A program made the position numbers and the translations under genes. Positions 17,331 through 26,351 of a stretch of 64,000 nt of DNA are shown here, piece after piece; the first letter of the stretch is position 1, and each line of letters begins with the position of its first letter. The DNA is from Rummeliibacillus sp963792445 (GTDB lineage Bacteria; Bacillota; Bacilli; Bacillales_A; Planococcaceae): positions 124,001-188,000 of the forward strand of contig CAWBWO010000009.1 of assembly GCA_963792445.1 (NCBI GenBank), in the 5' to 3' direction. The notes under the pieces are model-generated. The model had not been told where the DNA came from, made no database searches, and saw only the letters and a list, made by a program, of their open reading frames with translations.

Positions 17331-17761
17331 TGGTAATCCCCCTAAGTTTTACTTTTAACTATTATATAACAGAATGAAGTATAAATGTACTGTTGCATTC
17401 GAGGAAAATGAAATATAATGAAAATTCTGCTATATTAATGAATCTACTTAAAAAATATAAAAATTCCAAAAAAAGCAATAGACTTTCATAAAAAGATATG
17501 ATTTATAATCAGAGAATATTAAATCCTTTCAAATCAACCTTTATGTCATTATATTCATTACTAAAATGCATAGAAGATTATGAGATAATATTGTGTACAT
17601 TATAAGAGAAAGGTGTTAGTCTGTACTTAACATTAAATGTGAACAAAAAGTGAGCGCCTAGTTTAAATAGAAAAAAATTCAATTATGTTTTTATTTGACA
17701 GTTTTATTCAGTTATAAATAGGGGAATATATCTAGAGCACTCAATAAAAAAAGGAGTAAAC
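17331..17761. other. 431-base intergenic region, AT-rich
   Basis: Separates divergent genes and so holds both promoters, but no promoter stands out. No ORF and no clear hairpin are seen. Confidence 0.5.
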
Positions 17762-18538
17762 ATGATGAAGTTATTGGCACCGCAACCATTTACTTTAGAG
17801 GGAGATCGTCGAGCAGTTTTATTGTTGCATGGATTTACTGGGAGTACAAAAGACGTAAAGAAATTAGGTCAATATTTAAATAAACATGGTTACACATGTC
17901 ATGCACCAATGTATCGTGGTCATGGTGTTAGTGCTGAGGAAATATTAAATTATGGTGCAAGATATTGGTGGGAAGATGTCACAAGAGGTTACCATCATTT
18001 GAAAGACTTAGGATATGAAGAAATTGCTGTAGTAGGTATTTCTTTAGGTGGTGTTTTTACATTAAAAGTTGGGGCTGAATTCCCTGTTAAAGGTGTCGTT
18101 TCAATGTGTGCACCAATCAAACGTAGATCTAAAGATGGCTTATTTGACCGTTTATATAATTATGCTAGAGTTTACAAACAATTCGAAGGCAAAGATGAAG
18201 AACAAATTGAAAAAGAACTAGAAGAATTAAAGAAAATGCCTCAAGGTGCAATCGATGAAATTCAAAAAATGATTCAACATACTTCAGATGAAATTGAAGA
18301 GATCCATGTACCAACTCTAGTATTACAAGGTAAACTTGATGATGATATTTATCAACAAAGCGCACCTTATATCTATGATACTGTTGAAACAGCTGAAAAA
18401 GATATCATTTGGTACCAAAATTCAGGTCACATCATTACGTTAGGTAAAGAACGTGATAAAGTGTTTGAAGATACACTTCATTTCTTAGACGAATTAAATT
18501 GGTCACAAGAAGCAAAAAGCGGAAAGCTTCATGCTTAA
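17762..18538 (+). CDS. carboxylesterase / monoacylglycerol lipase, Est30-like
   Basis: A cytosolic alpha/beta hydrolase of 258 residues. LLHGFTGSTKD forms the oxyanion hole, GISLGG near residues 91-96 holds the nucleophile serine, GKLDDDI the acid, and SGHIITLGKERD the catalytic histidine. The pattern closely follows the Geobacillus Est30 type, which hydrolyses short and medium acyl esters. AAGGAG precedes two adjacent ATGs at 17762 and 17765; the second has the better spacing. Monocistronic, with a terminator downstream. Confidence 0.9.
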   Translation: MMKLLAPQPFTLEGDRRAVLLLHGFTGSTKDVKKLGQYLNKHGYTCHAPMYRGHGVSAEEILNYGARYWWEDVTRGYHHLKDLGYEEIAVVGISLGGVFTLKVGAEFPVKGVVSMCAPIKRRSKDGLFDRLYNYARVYKQFEGKDEEQIEKELEELKKMPQGAIDEIQKMIQHTSDEIEEIHVPTLVLQGKLDDDIYQQSAPYIYDTVETAEKDIIWYQNSGHIITLGKERDKVFEDTLHFLDELNWSQEAKSGKLHA

Positions 18539-18561
18539 ATAAATATAATAAAAATAGAACT

Positions 18562-18602
18562 AAAACATCTCGCAATCTACATGAATTGTGGGATGTTTTT
18601 TA
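18562..18602 (+). terminator. rho-independent terminator
   Basis: AAAACATCtCGCAAT / ATTGTGGGATGTTTT hairpin with a T tail after the esterase gene. Confidence 0.8.
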
Positions 18603-18766
18603 GTAATATCGAGTTTTTTAAATTCCTAAATTAATGATTCTTGCGTATACTAATTTAAATTTTGCTCTGAAAAACGTCGAATTTCGTGATAAAATAGTGA
18701 ACGTCAGAAGACTCTTCAATCGTAAATTGTTGAGACGAGCAGAGCAGAGCATTGGAGGTATTTTGT

Positions 18767-20111
18767 TTGAATAAGAATAACAATCAGTGGTCAACAAAAA
18801 TTGGCTTTATTTTGTCGTCCGCTGGAGCTGCGATTGGACTAGGTGCCATCTGGAAATTGCCCTATGTAACAGGACAAAGCGGTGGTGGTGCGTTCTTCCT
18901 ATTATTTATTTGTTTTACACTATTAATCGGTTTACCTATGTTAATCTCAGAATTTATCATTGGTCGAGGGACAAATAGAGAAGCCGTGAGTGCATATAAG
19001 TTATTGGCTCCGAAAACAAGTTGGACATGGATCGGTAAATTAGGTGTTGTAGGATGCTTTTTACTCTTATCATTTTATAGTGTTGTAGGTGGCTGGATTT
19101 TAATCTATACAGGAAAAGCACTTATAGGAGATGTAATTCAACCGGGGCAAGACCCAGGTGCATTATTCGGTAGCGTTACTGGGACACCTTGGATTACAAT
19201 AGTAGGATTGTTGTTATTTACGATTATTAACGTATTAGTGATCAGCTTAGGAGTTCAAAATGGTATTGAAAAGGCAAATAAGATTATGATGCCATTACTC
19301 TTTATTTTCTTTATTATATTAGTCATTCGTTCATTAACACTTGACGGGGCGATGGAAGGGGTAAAATTCTTCTTATCACCTGATTTTTCTAAAATCACAG
19401 CGAAATCTGTATTGTATGCGTTAGGACAATCATTTTTTGCATTAGCTGTTGGATTTTCTTGTATGGTTACGTATAGTTCCTATTTGAAAAAGGATGAAAG
19501 TCTTCCGTATTCAGCAGGATCCGTAGTACTCATGAATATTTTCGTTTCATTATTAGCAGGACTAGCTATTTTCCCGGCAGTCTTTCGCATTTGGTTTTGA
19601 GCCAAAAGAAGGTCCACCATTATTGTTTATGGTACTACCTGCAGTATTTGGCAAATTGCCATTTGGGGAAGTATTCTTTGCTATCTTTTTATTACTTTTC
19701 TTATTTGCGACGCTGACTTCTTCGTTTAGTTTATACGAAATTATTGTGGCAGCACTCGTTGAAAAATGGCCGAATGCTAGACGTAATATAGCATGGGGAA
19801 TCGGATTAGTTGTTTTTATTGCATCCATTCCCGCTGCATTATCATCAAGTACATTAAGTGATTTTACAATATTTAAGAAAAGTATTTTTGATGCAACCGA
19901 TTATCTCGTAAGTAATATTCTTTTACCATTAGGGAATCTATTAATTGCCATTTTCATTATTCATAAAATGGATAAAAAATTTACACAAGAAGAGTTTACA
20001 CAGGGAAGTCACTTAGCAATTGGATATTATAAAACATGGAGATTTTTGATGACATTTGTCGTTCCTATTGTGATAGCGGTAGTATTAATTTATACGATTT
20101 TACAATATTAA
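18767..20111 (+). CDS. sodium-dependent transporter, NSS/SNF family (frameshifted as read)
   Basis: Sodium-coupled amino-acid-type symporter with about 11-12 helices. The N-terminus NQWSTKIGFILSSAGAAIGLGAIWKLPY is the sodium- and substrate-binding signature of the neurotransmitter:sodium symporter family. The frame breaks near 19582. Removing one T from the T3 run gives the expected IFPAVFAFGFEPKEGPPLLF and joins the two halves into 447 residues; the total length of 3n+1 confirms a single insertion. TTG 18767 follows GGAGGT. The substrate is unknown. Probably a sequence error rather than a dead gene. Confidence 0.85.
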
Positions 20112-20115
20112 AAAG

Positions 20116-20162
20116 GAAAAAGGGCATATCAAGCGAATTTTTGTCTTGTTATGTCCTTTTAT
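20116..20162 (+). terminator. terminator-like hairpin
   Basis: AAAGGGCATAtCAAG / CTTGtTATGTCCTTTT, just after the symporter gene and before the sbcDC promoter. Confidence 0.65.
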
Positions 20163-20171
20163 ACGTGATAC

Positions 20172-20185
20172 AGAACATTTGTTCT
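20172..20185. promoter_or_regulatory. LexA (SOS) box candidate at sbcDC
   Basis: AGAACATTTGTTCT has the GAAC-N4-GTTC core of Gram-positive LexA boxes (consensus CGAAC-N4-GTTCG), missing only the outermost C/G. It lies seven bases before a TATAAT at 20192-20197, so binding would block the promoter. sbcDC is known to be LexA-controlled in Staphylococcus aureus. Confidence 0.55.
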
Positions 20186-20239
20186 ATATTTTATAATGTG
20201 ATAAGATACAAATATATTAGTACGGAGTGGAGTGATACT

Positions 20240-21406
20240 ATGAAAATCTTTCATACAGCTGATTGGCATTTAGGAAAATTAGTTCAAGGTGTATCAATGA
20301 TTGAAGATCAAGAATATATTTTAAAAGAGTTTATAAAAGATATTGACGTCGAAAAGCCGGATGTTGTGATTATTGCAGGAGATTTATATGACCGTTCTGT
20401 CCCTCCTACTGAAGCCGTTTCATTATTAGATAACGTTCTTACTGAAATTGCCATTAAAAGAGAAATTCCAGTGATTGCGATTGCGGGGAACCATGATAGC
20501 CCTGGACGTATTCACTTTGGTTCTAGTTTTATGGGGGCAAAAGGCCTTCATATTATTGGTAATTTGACGAAAGAACAACAACCAATTGTGTTGCATGATG
20601 AATTTGGTGAGGTTCATTTTCATTTGATTCCCTATACAGATCCATCACATGTTCGTTATATTTTCGAAGATGATTCTATTAAATCACAACAAGATGCCAT
20701 GGCAAAAATTATGGAGAAAATAGTAGATCGATTAGATCCGAAAGCTAGACATGTCTTAGTAGGACATGCATTTGTCACAAAAAATGGGGACGAAGAAGAA
20801 AATCCAACAGATGCTGAGCGCCCATTATCAATCGGTGGTTCTGAATGTATTAATGCAAATCTATTTGAGCCATTTCATTACACAGCACTTGGTCATTTAC
20901 ATCAAGCACATTTTGTTGATCAAGAGAAGATTAGATATTCTGGCTCACCATTAAAATATTCTATTTCTGAAGAAACGCATAAAAAAGGTTATCTAATGAT
21001 TGATTTGACTGAAGATGGTTCAGTTAATATAGCAAAAAGAGAACTGAAGCCAAAACGAGATTTACGTACTGTAGAAAATACAATGGATGAAATCTTAAAA
21101 TCACCAATAAGTAATGACTATATTTATGTCAAGCTTTTAGATGAAACACCCATCATTTCACCAATGGAAAAAATTCGTTCTGTTTATCCAAATGCCATGC
21201 ATGTTGAACGAGTTACGTTAAAAGATTTTCAAAATGTTGAACAAGAGCTCCAATCTCGTCAAAAAATGGACGATCTCACTCTTTTTAAAGCATTTTATAG
21301 CGAAATTATTGGAAAAGATGCAGACGATCAAACAATCGAATTATTCCAAGAAGTCTTACAAGAAGAATTACTAGAAAAACGTGAAGTGGAGGTGAAAAAT
21401 TCATGA
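20240..21406 (+). CDS. sbcD: exonuclease SbcCD subunit D
   Basis: Mre11-type nuclease subunit that, with SbcC, cleaves hairpins and processes double-strand ends. The manganese-binding phosphoesterase motifs are all present: HTADWHLGK, IIAGDLYDRS, AGNHDS, a later LVGHAFV, and ALGHLHQAH. At 388 residues the length is typical. The ATG at 20240 follows ACGGAGTGGAG; the frame is open further upstream, but homology begins at MKIFHTADWHLG. It overlaps sbcC by ATGA. Confidence 0.95.
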   Translation: MKIFHTADWHLGKLVQGVSMIEDQEYILKEFIKDIDVEKPDVVIIAGDLYDRSVPPTEAVSLLDNVLTEIAIKREIPVIAIAGNHDSPGRIHFGSSFMGAKGLHIIGNLTKEQQPIVLHDEFGEVHFHLIPYTDPSHVRYIFEDDSIKSQQDAMAKIMEKIVDRLDPKARHVLVGHAFVTKNGDEEENPTDAERPLSIGGSECINANLFEPFHYTALGHLHQAHFVDQEKIRYSGSPLKYSISEETHKKGYLMIDLTEDGSVNIAKRELKPKRDLRTVENTMDEILKSPISNDYIYVKLLDETPIISPMEKIRSVYPNAMHVERVTLKDFQNVEQELQSRQKMDDLTLFKAFYSEIIGKDADDQTIELFQEVLQEELLEKREVEVKNS

Positions 21407-24400
21407 AACCATTAGTTTTAAAACTTACTGCCCTTGGTCCTTATAAAGATACAGAAACGATTGATTTTAGAGAATTAGGTGATCATAAGTTATTTGTCAT
21501 TTCTGGATTAACAGGTGCTGGTAAAACAACAATATTTGATGGGATTTGCTTTGCACTATATGGTTCTGCGAGTGGAGAAGACAGGGCAGATATAAAAGAA
21601 ATTCGAAGTGACTTCGCCACAGATGATATTCATACTGCTGCAGAGTTAATTTTTATGATGAAAGGTAAAACCTATCGTATATTACGTCAACTTGCCCATA
21701 AGAAAAAAGGAAACAAAAATGCGACCGGTGATAAATTAGAATTTGTTGAAATTTTACCTGATGGTGAAAAACCTGTTGTTGAATCGCAAAAGGTTACAGA
21801 AATTAATCGTAAAATGGAAGAAATTATTGGCCTTTCAAAGGATCAATTTAAACAGATCGTCATGTTACCTCAAGGGGAATTCCGAAAATTATTAACATCT
21901 GAAACAGAAAATAAAGAAGCCATCCTTCGTAAAATTTTTAAAACCGATTCTTATCGTCATTTAGCAGAGCGATTGAAAAATAAAAAAGATGTTGCAGAAA
22001 AGGCGCTTAATAGTGCAAAATCCGTTCAACATTTACATATTGAACATATTAAAACAGGATTGCCAAAACGTGAATCATCGTTACAGGCAGTATTATTATC
22101 AGAACATATCAATATGTATCAATTAGTAGATGCTTTAAATGAGGAAATAGAATATTATTCACATGAACTTTTAGAAAAAGAGAAAATAAATCAAGAAATA
22201 GCAAAACGCTTAGAGCTTCAACAACAAGTAGTCGTTGAAACAAAAGAGTTTAATAAACGTCTTCGTGCATATAAGGAAAAAGAAGAATTATTTGCTTCCT
22301 TAGAAAAACAAACCTCTGCATTTGAAGAGATTAAACAAAAAATTGAAGCAGCAAAAAAAGCAAGTCATATTATTCCACTTGAAGAACACTATTTTGAAAA
22401 ACTTCAAATCAAGAAGAACAAAGACAAGGAATTAGAAAATTTAATAGAAAACAAACAACAAGCAAAAACTAAGCACGACCAATCCGTTGCTATTTTTGAA
22501 AAAGAACAATTACAGCAACCAATAATTGAAGAATTATCAATTGAACTAGCTTCTTTGCAAAAGTTAGAAGAGAAATTTCATGAATTAGGTAAAGCAAGTC
22601 AAACGCTTCAACAACAAAAAGCAATTGTCGTCCAAGATTCAAAAACGATTGAAGCAACCAAGTTTGATTTGGCAAATTTAGAAAAAATAAAATGTCAACA
22701 AGTTGAAACAATGACTAATTTAACACAGCAATTAAATCAATTTGACGAGAAAAACGACAAACTTCTATTATACAAAGAAAAAACAACTGCTTGGCAAAAT
22801 TGGCAGCAACATATGAACGCCTTAACAGAAATCAAAGCAATAGAGAAAGAAAAAAAACAACATTATGACAATATGTCTTTACAATACAGAGCGGAAGAAC
22901 AAAAATGGTTTCAGTCTCAAGCTAGTCTTTTAGCTTCACAATTAGTGGACGGACAACCTTGTCCAGTTTGTGGAAGTGTTGAACATCATGCTACTCATAT
23001 AGTAAAAAGTGAAGCAATAAGCGACCAACAATTATCTAAATTGAAATCTCTCGCAGAAAAAGCTACGAATGAATATTTTGAAGTACATGGACAGGTTCAG
23101 GCAAGAACGCAACAACTAAATCAGTTAGAGGAAAAACTAAAAGAATTAAATGTATCAACTGAAGATGGGGCAATCATACTTTCACACTATCAGCAATTAC
23201 AAAATGAAATTACAGAATTAAGACGTTGTAAGAAAGAGCTCGAACAAATCCAAAATAAAAAACAACAACTTGATCAACAACTGGAAACAATAAATCAAAA
23301 ACTTCGTCAAGTAGAGAGTGACAAGAATATACATTTAGAAAATTATTATGGAGCACAAGCAACATTCACTAGTTTGAAAAATGAAATTCCAGAGACTATT
23401 TCATCCATTCAGGAACTACATCAAAAAATTCAAACGATTACTATGAATCGTGACCAGTTAAAGCAACGTTTTGAGCTTGCAAAGCAACATGTTGAAGCAA
23501 CAAATCATCAAGTGGTAACATTAGAAGCCCAAGTGAAAAGCACGGAAAAAATCTGTATGGAATCACAAGAAGCTTTAAAAAATGCAGAAAATCGTTTTAA
23601 AGAAGCGGTCTTCACTGCAGGTTTTGAGAATGGTAGCGCATATCAATCTGCAAGATTAAAAACAAGTATCATAGAAGAATTAGAAGTTCGATATACAGAT
23701 TATTTGAAACAAAAATATGCTTTAACCGAACAATTAAAAGATGGAGAAGCGGATTATGCTAGAAAATCTTTAAAAGATGAATTGGACCTTGAACGAAGAT
23801 TGGAAGAATTACGTCAAAAGTCCATTCAAGTAAACAATGAATTACATCAAACCAAACAATATCAAGAACAAGCAAAGCAATTGTCTATTGAAATTCAAAA
23901 AAACAGCAAGGAAATAAAAGCACTCGAAGATCAATGCGCAAGAATTATTGATTTATATGATCTGCTACGTGGACAAAACGATATGAAAATTTCATTTGAA
24001 CGATATTTACAAATCGAATATTTGGAACAAATCATCCATGCAGCAAATGAAAGACTAAAGCCTATTTCGAATGGCCAATATCGCTTAGTAAGAAGTAATC
24101 GTCAAGAAGCTAGAGGAAAACAAAGTGGTTTAGGATTAGATGTATATGATGCTTATACTGGGCAAAATCGAGATGTTAAAACACTATCAGGTGGAGAAAA
24201 ATTCAATGCTTCACTTTCATTAGCTCTTGGTATGTCAGATGTCATTCAATCTTATCAAGGAAATATTCAAATAGACACTATGTTTATTGATGAAGGTTTT
24301 GGAACGCTTGATGAAGAAGCGTTAAATAAAGCAATTGATACGTTGATTGAATTGCAAAATTCGGGGAGAATGATCGGAATCATCTCTCATGTAGCAGAAT

Positions 24401-24480
24401 TAAAAGATGCAATGCCGGCTCTTCTTGAAGTGAAAAAGACAAAAGAGGGATATAGCCATACTCGATTTATCATTAAATAA
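21403..24480 (+). CDS. sbcC: exonuclease SbcCD subunit C (SMC-like ATPase)
   Basis: Rad50-type ATPase of 1025 residues. The N-terminal Walker A is GLTGAGKTTIFD, with the Q-loop region MLPQGEFRKLL. Long antiparallel coiled coils from about 180 to 850 are interrupted by the zinc hook CPVCG near residue 520. The C-terminal half has the signature LSGGEKFNASLSLALG and Walker B FIDEGFGTLDEE. It forms the DNA end-processing complex with SbcD. The ribosome site GTGGAGGTGA lies inside the end of sbcD, so the pair is translationally coupled. Confidence 0.95.
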   Translation: MKPLVLKLTALGPYKDTETIDFRELGDHKLFVISGLTGAGKTTIFDGICFALYGSASGEDRADIKEIRSDFATDDIHTAAELIFMMKGKTYRILRQLAHKKKGNKNATGDKLEFVEILPDGEKPVVESQKVTEINRKMEEIIGLSKDQFKQIVMLPQGEFRKLLTSETENKEAILRKIFKTDSYRHLAERLKNKKDVAEKALNSAKSVQHLHIEHIKTGLPKRESSLQAVLLSEHINMYQLVDALNEEIEYYSHELLEKEKINQEIAKRLELQQQVVVETKEFNKRLRAYKEKEELFASLEKQTSAFEEIKQKIEAAKKASHIIPLEEHYFEKLQIKKNKDKELENLIENKQQAKTKHDQSVAIFEKEQLQQPIIEELSIELASLQKLEEKFHELGKASQTLQQQKAIVVQDSKTIEATKFDLANLEKIKCQQVETMTNLTQQLNQFDEKNDKLLLYKEKTTAWQNWQQHMNALTEIKAIEKEKKQHYDNMSLQYRAEEQKWFQSQASLLASQLVDGQPCPVCGSVEHHATHIVKSEAISDQQLSKLKSLAEKATNEYFEVHGQVQARTQQLNQLEEKLKELNVSTEDGAIILSHYQQLQNEITELRRCKKELEQIQNKKQQLDQQLETINQKLRQVESDKNIHLENYYGAQATFTSLKNEIPETISSIQELHQKIQTITMNRDQLKQRFELAKQHVEATNHQVVTLEAQVKSTEKICMESQEALKNAENRFKEAVFTAGFENGSAYQSARLKTSIIEELEVRYTDYLKQKYALTEQLKDGEADYARKSLKDELDLERRLEELRQKSIQVNNELHQTKQYQEQAKQLSIEIQKNSKEIKALEDQCARIIDLYDLLRGQNDMKISFERYLQIEYLEQIIHAANERLKPISNGQYRLVRSNRQEARGKQSGLGLDVYDAYTGQNRDVKTLSGGEKFNASLSLALGMSDVIQSYQGNIQIDTMFIDEGFGTLDEEALNKAIDTLIELQNSGRMIGIISHVAELKDAMPALLEVKKTKEGYSHTRFIIK

Positions 24481-24754
24481 TCGCATAACTCCTCAATTTT
24501 AGAATATTATATCAGTAGATTCATTTTAAAATTTTGTTTACTTGGCTATACTTCTATTGCACCGTATTTTTTGCAAAGGGTACTATGTTTATAGTCGCAA
24601 AATGTTAAGGAAAAAGCCTTATTTTGTAAATTTGTTGTATAGATATTGTTAAGTTTGTATAGTTTAATTGGCGAGATAGGTTTATAATAGATCGACAGGG
24701 CATAAAATCCTAATAAAATTATTTATAAGAATTTTATAATTGAGGGGATTCAAA
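24481..24754. other. leader region of the LPXTG gene, with riboswitch-like pieces
   Basis: Contains GCAAAGGG, a small hairpin ACTAT/ATAGT, then CGCAAA and a TAAGG/CCTTA hairpin followed by TTTTG (about 24570-24635). This order recalls c-di-GMP-I aptamers, but conserved details are missing. A TATAAT at 24683-24688 lies downstream of these pieces and could be the gene's own promoter, which would leave them outside the mRNA. Confidence 0.25.
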
Positions 24755-25084
24755 ATGATAAAAAAATATATATTTAGCATTATTACAAGCGTATTTGTAG
24801 CAAGTTTCATTTTTGTGCAAGGATTTAACGCGGATGCTACAAGTAAAAATAACCGTATAGAAACATCATCAGTTGCTAGTAATTCAACAACTAATGTAAC
24901 AAAGAAAATAGCCTCTTCCAATCATGCAGAATTTGTTCAAAATCGACTACCGCAAACAGGTGTAGAAGCAAATCACTCTGGCTTATATTTTTCAATTGCA
25001 GGTTTCTTTTTGTTATTAGCATTTTTCACTAGTCGATCAAAATCTAGTTCTCGATATGATGTTTCGGATAAACAAAAAAAGTAA
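24755..25084 (+). CDS. small LPXTG-anchored surface protein
   Basis: 109 residues: signal peptide (about 1-28, KKYIFSIITSVFVASFIFVQGF), a Ser/Thr/Asn-rich stretch, LPQTG at 65-69, a membrane helix (LYFSIAGFFLLLAFF), then a 15- to 17-residue charged tail. This is the layout of a sortase A substrate covalently joined to peptidoglycan. After processing, only about 40 residues would remain on the wall, very short for the class. ATG 24755 follows GAGGGG. No sortase is in this window. Function unknown. Confidence 0.8.
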   Translation: MIKKYIFSIITSVFVASFIFVQGFNADATSKNNRIETSSVASNSTTNVTKKIASSNHAEFVQNRLPQTGVEANHSGLYFSIAGFFLLLAFFTSRSKSSSRYDVSDKQKK

Positions 25085-25107
25085 ATCCATTAAGATTTAC
25101 TTTGATG

Positions 25108-25151
25108 CTGTAGATACATTTGTTTATAACTTATGTATCTACAGTTTTTTT
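25108..25151. terminator. bidirectional terminator
   Basis: CTGTAGATACAT and ATGTATCTACAG perfect 12-base arms, with a T run on the plus side; lies between convergent genes and overlaps the proC stop. A second small hairpin (GTAAATC/GATTTAC) precedes it. Confidence 0.85.
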
Positions 25152-25971
25152 ATTTTTGGGCTACTTTTATTGAAGCGAGCTCACGTGATTTTGCTTCAGC
25201 GTTTTGAATACAAGCTTCAATGACATTTTTGAAATTATTTTCTTCCAGTGCCTTAATACCAGCTTCTGTTGTTCCACCTGGACTTGTTACTTTTTTTCTT
25301 AATACAGTTGGCTCTTCATTTGATTGTTTTAACATTTCAGCAGCTCCGGCTATTGTTTGGATTGCTAACTGACGGACTGTCTTTTGTGAAAGTCCAAATT
25401 TCATTCCCGCTTGTTCGAAAGCTTCGACTAAGTAGTATAAATAAGCTGGACCACTTCCTGATAAAGCAGTCACTGCATGTAATTCATCCTCTTGTACCTC
25501 AATCACCAGTCCAATTGCTTCTAACATACGAAGAAATTCTTCTTTTAATGAAGTAGTGATGGCATGATTAAATGAGACGCCACTTGCAGACATACCAATT
25601 GCTGCAGAAGTATTAGGCATGACTCTTGCAATTGGTCGTTCTCCTAATGTCTGTTCAATTGAATCCATAGATACACCTGCAACTACAGAAAGTATAGCCG
25701 TATTTGATGATAAATAAGGTGCTAAATTTTCCATAGCTTGTTGGATATCTTTAGGTTTCATGGCTAAAATTAAGCAATCAGCTTGTTTGACTATTTCGCG
25801 ACTCCCACAAACAATTTGTACATTATAGGTTTTTTCAATTCGCATTAGCTTTTGTTGATCGGATTTATTCATAACATAGATGCTTTTTGGCAAAACAACA
25901 CCTTCTTTGATCCAGCCATGAATTAATGCTTCCGCCATTGAGCCAGCACCTGCAAATACAATTGTTTCCAT
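25150..25971 (-). CDS. proC: pyrroline-5-carboxylate reductase
   Basis: Last step of proline synthesis: NAD(P)H-dependent reduction of pyrroline-5-carboxylate. At 273 residues the length is normal. The N-terminal dinucleotide motif is VFAGAGSMAEALIHGW; LILAMKPKDI, RVMPNTSAAIG and the C-terminal signature VTSPGGTTEAGIKALE are all present. The start at 25971 follows AGGAGG. It has its own T-box upstream on the minus strand. B. subtilis has several paralogues (ProG/H/I); the T-box identifies this one as the biosynthetic ProI-type enzyme. Confidence 0.95.
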   Translation of the reverse strand: METIVFAGAGSMAEALIHGWIKEGVVLPKSIYVMNKSDQQKLMRIEKTYNVQIVCGSREIVKQADCLILAMKPKDIQQAMENLAPYLSSNTAILSVVAGVSMDSIEQTLGERPIARVMPNTSAAIGMSASGVSFNHAITTSLKEEFLRMLEAIGLVIEVQEDELHAVTALSGSGPAYLYYLVEAFEQAGMKFGLSQKTVRQLAIQTIAGAAEMLKQSNEEPTVLRKKVTSPGGTTEAGIKALEENNFKNVIEACIQNAEAKSRELASIKVAQK

Positions 25972-25999
25972 TCTAGTCGCCTCCTATTTTTATTCAATA

Positions 26000-26228
26000 A
26001 AAAAGCATTTTCATCCAAAAAATAAGGACGAAAATGCTTGATTCCGCGGTACCACCTTGTTTTGCTACTAAATGTAGCACAACTCAAATTCTCTTTATCG
26101 CAGAGATGCGACTGTGTTTGCACAGTTGCTCAGAAGTAGGTTCTAAAAGTACTTGGTTATGTGACTTGCAGCCAGTTTCGGTCACACTCTCTGTAAACTC
26201 CGTATCCTTTGTACTATTCTTCATCGTA
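26000..26228 (-). promoter_or_regulatory. T-box leader of proC, proline (CCU) specifier
   Basis: On the minus strand the T-box AAGGTGGTACCGCGG lies at 26058-26044, followed by the terminator hairpin GCATTTTCGTCC...GGATGAAAATGC with a T run at 26040-26000. The specifier context GAACCTACTTCTGAG puts CCU at 26140-26138 and closely copies the proBA leader (GGAACCTACTTC). So proC should be induced by uncharged tRNA-Pro together with proBA. Confidence 0.85.
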
Positions 26229-26351
26229 GCTTTAAGTATTTATTGTGAGTATAGTGAATGAAAATTGATTTGTCAATGTTAAAAGATGACGTTTTTCCAA
26301 AAAAAATGTACAATAAATTGAATTAGTATTCATAAAAAAAGGGGCATACAT

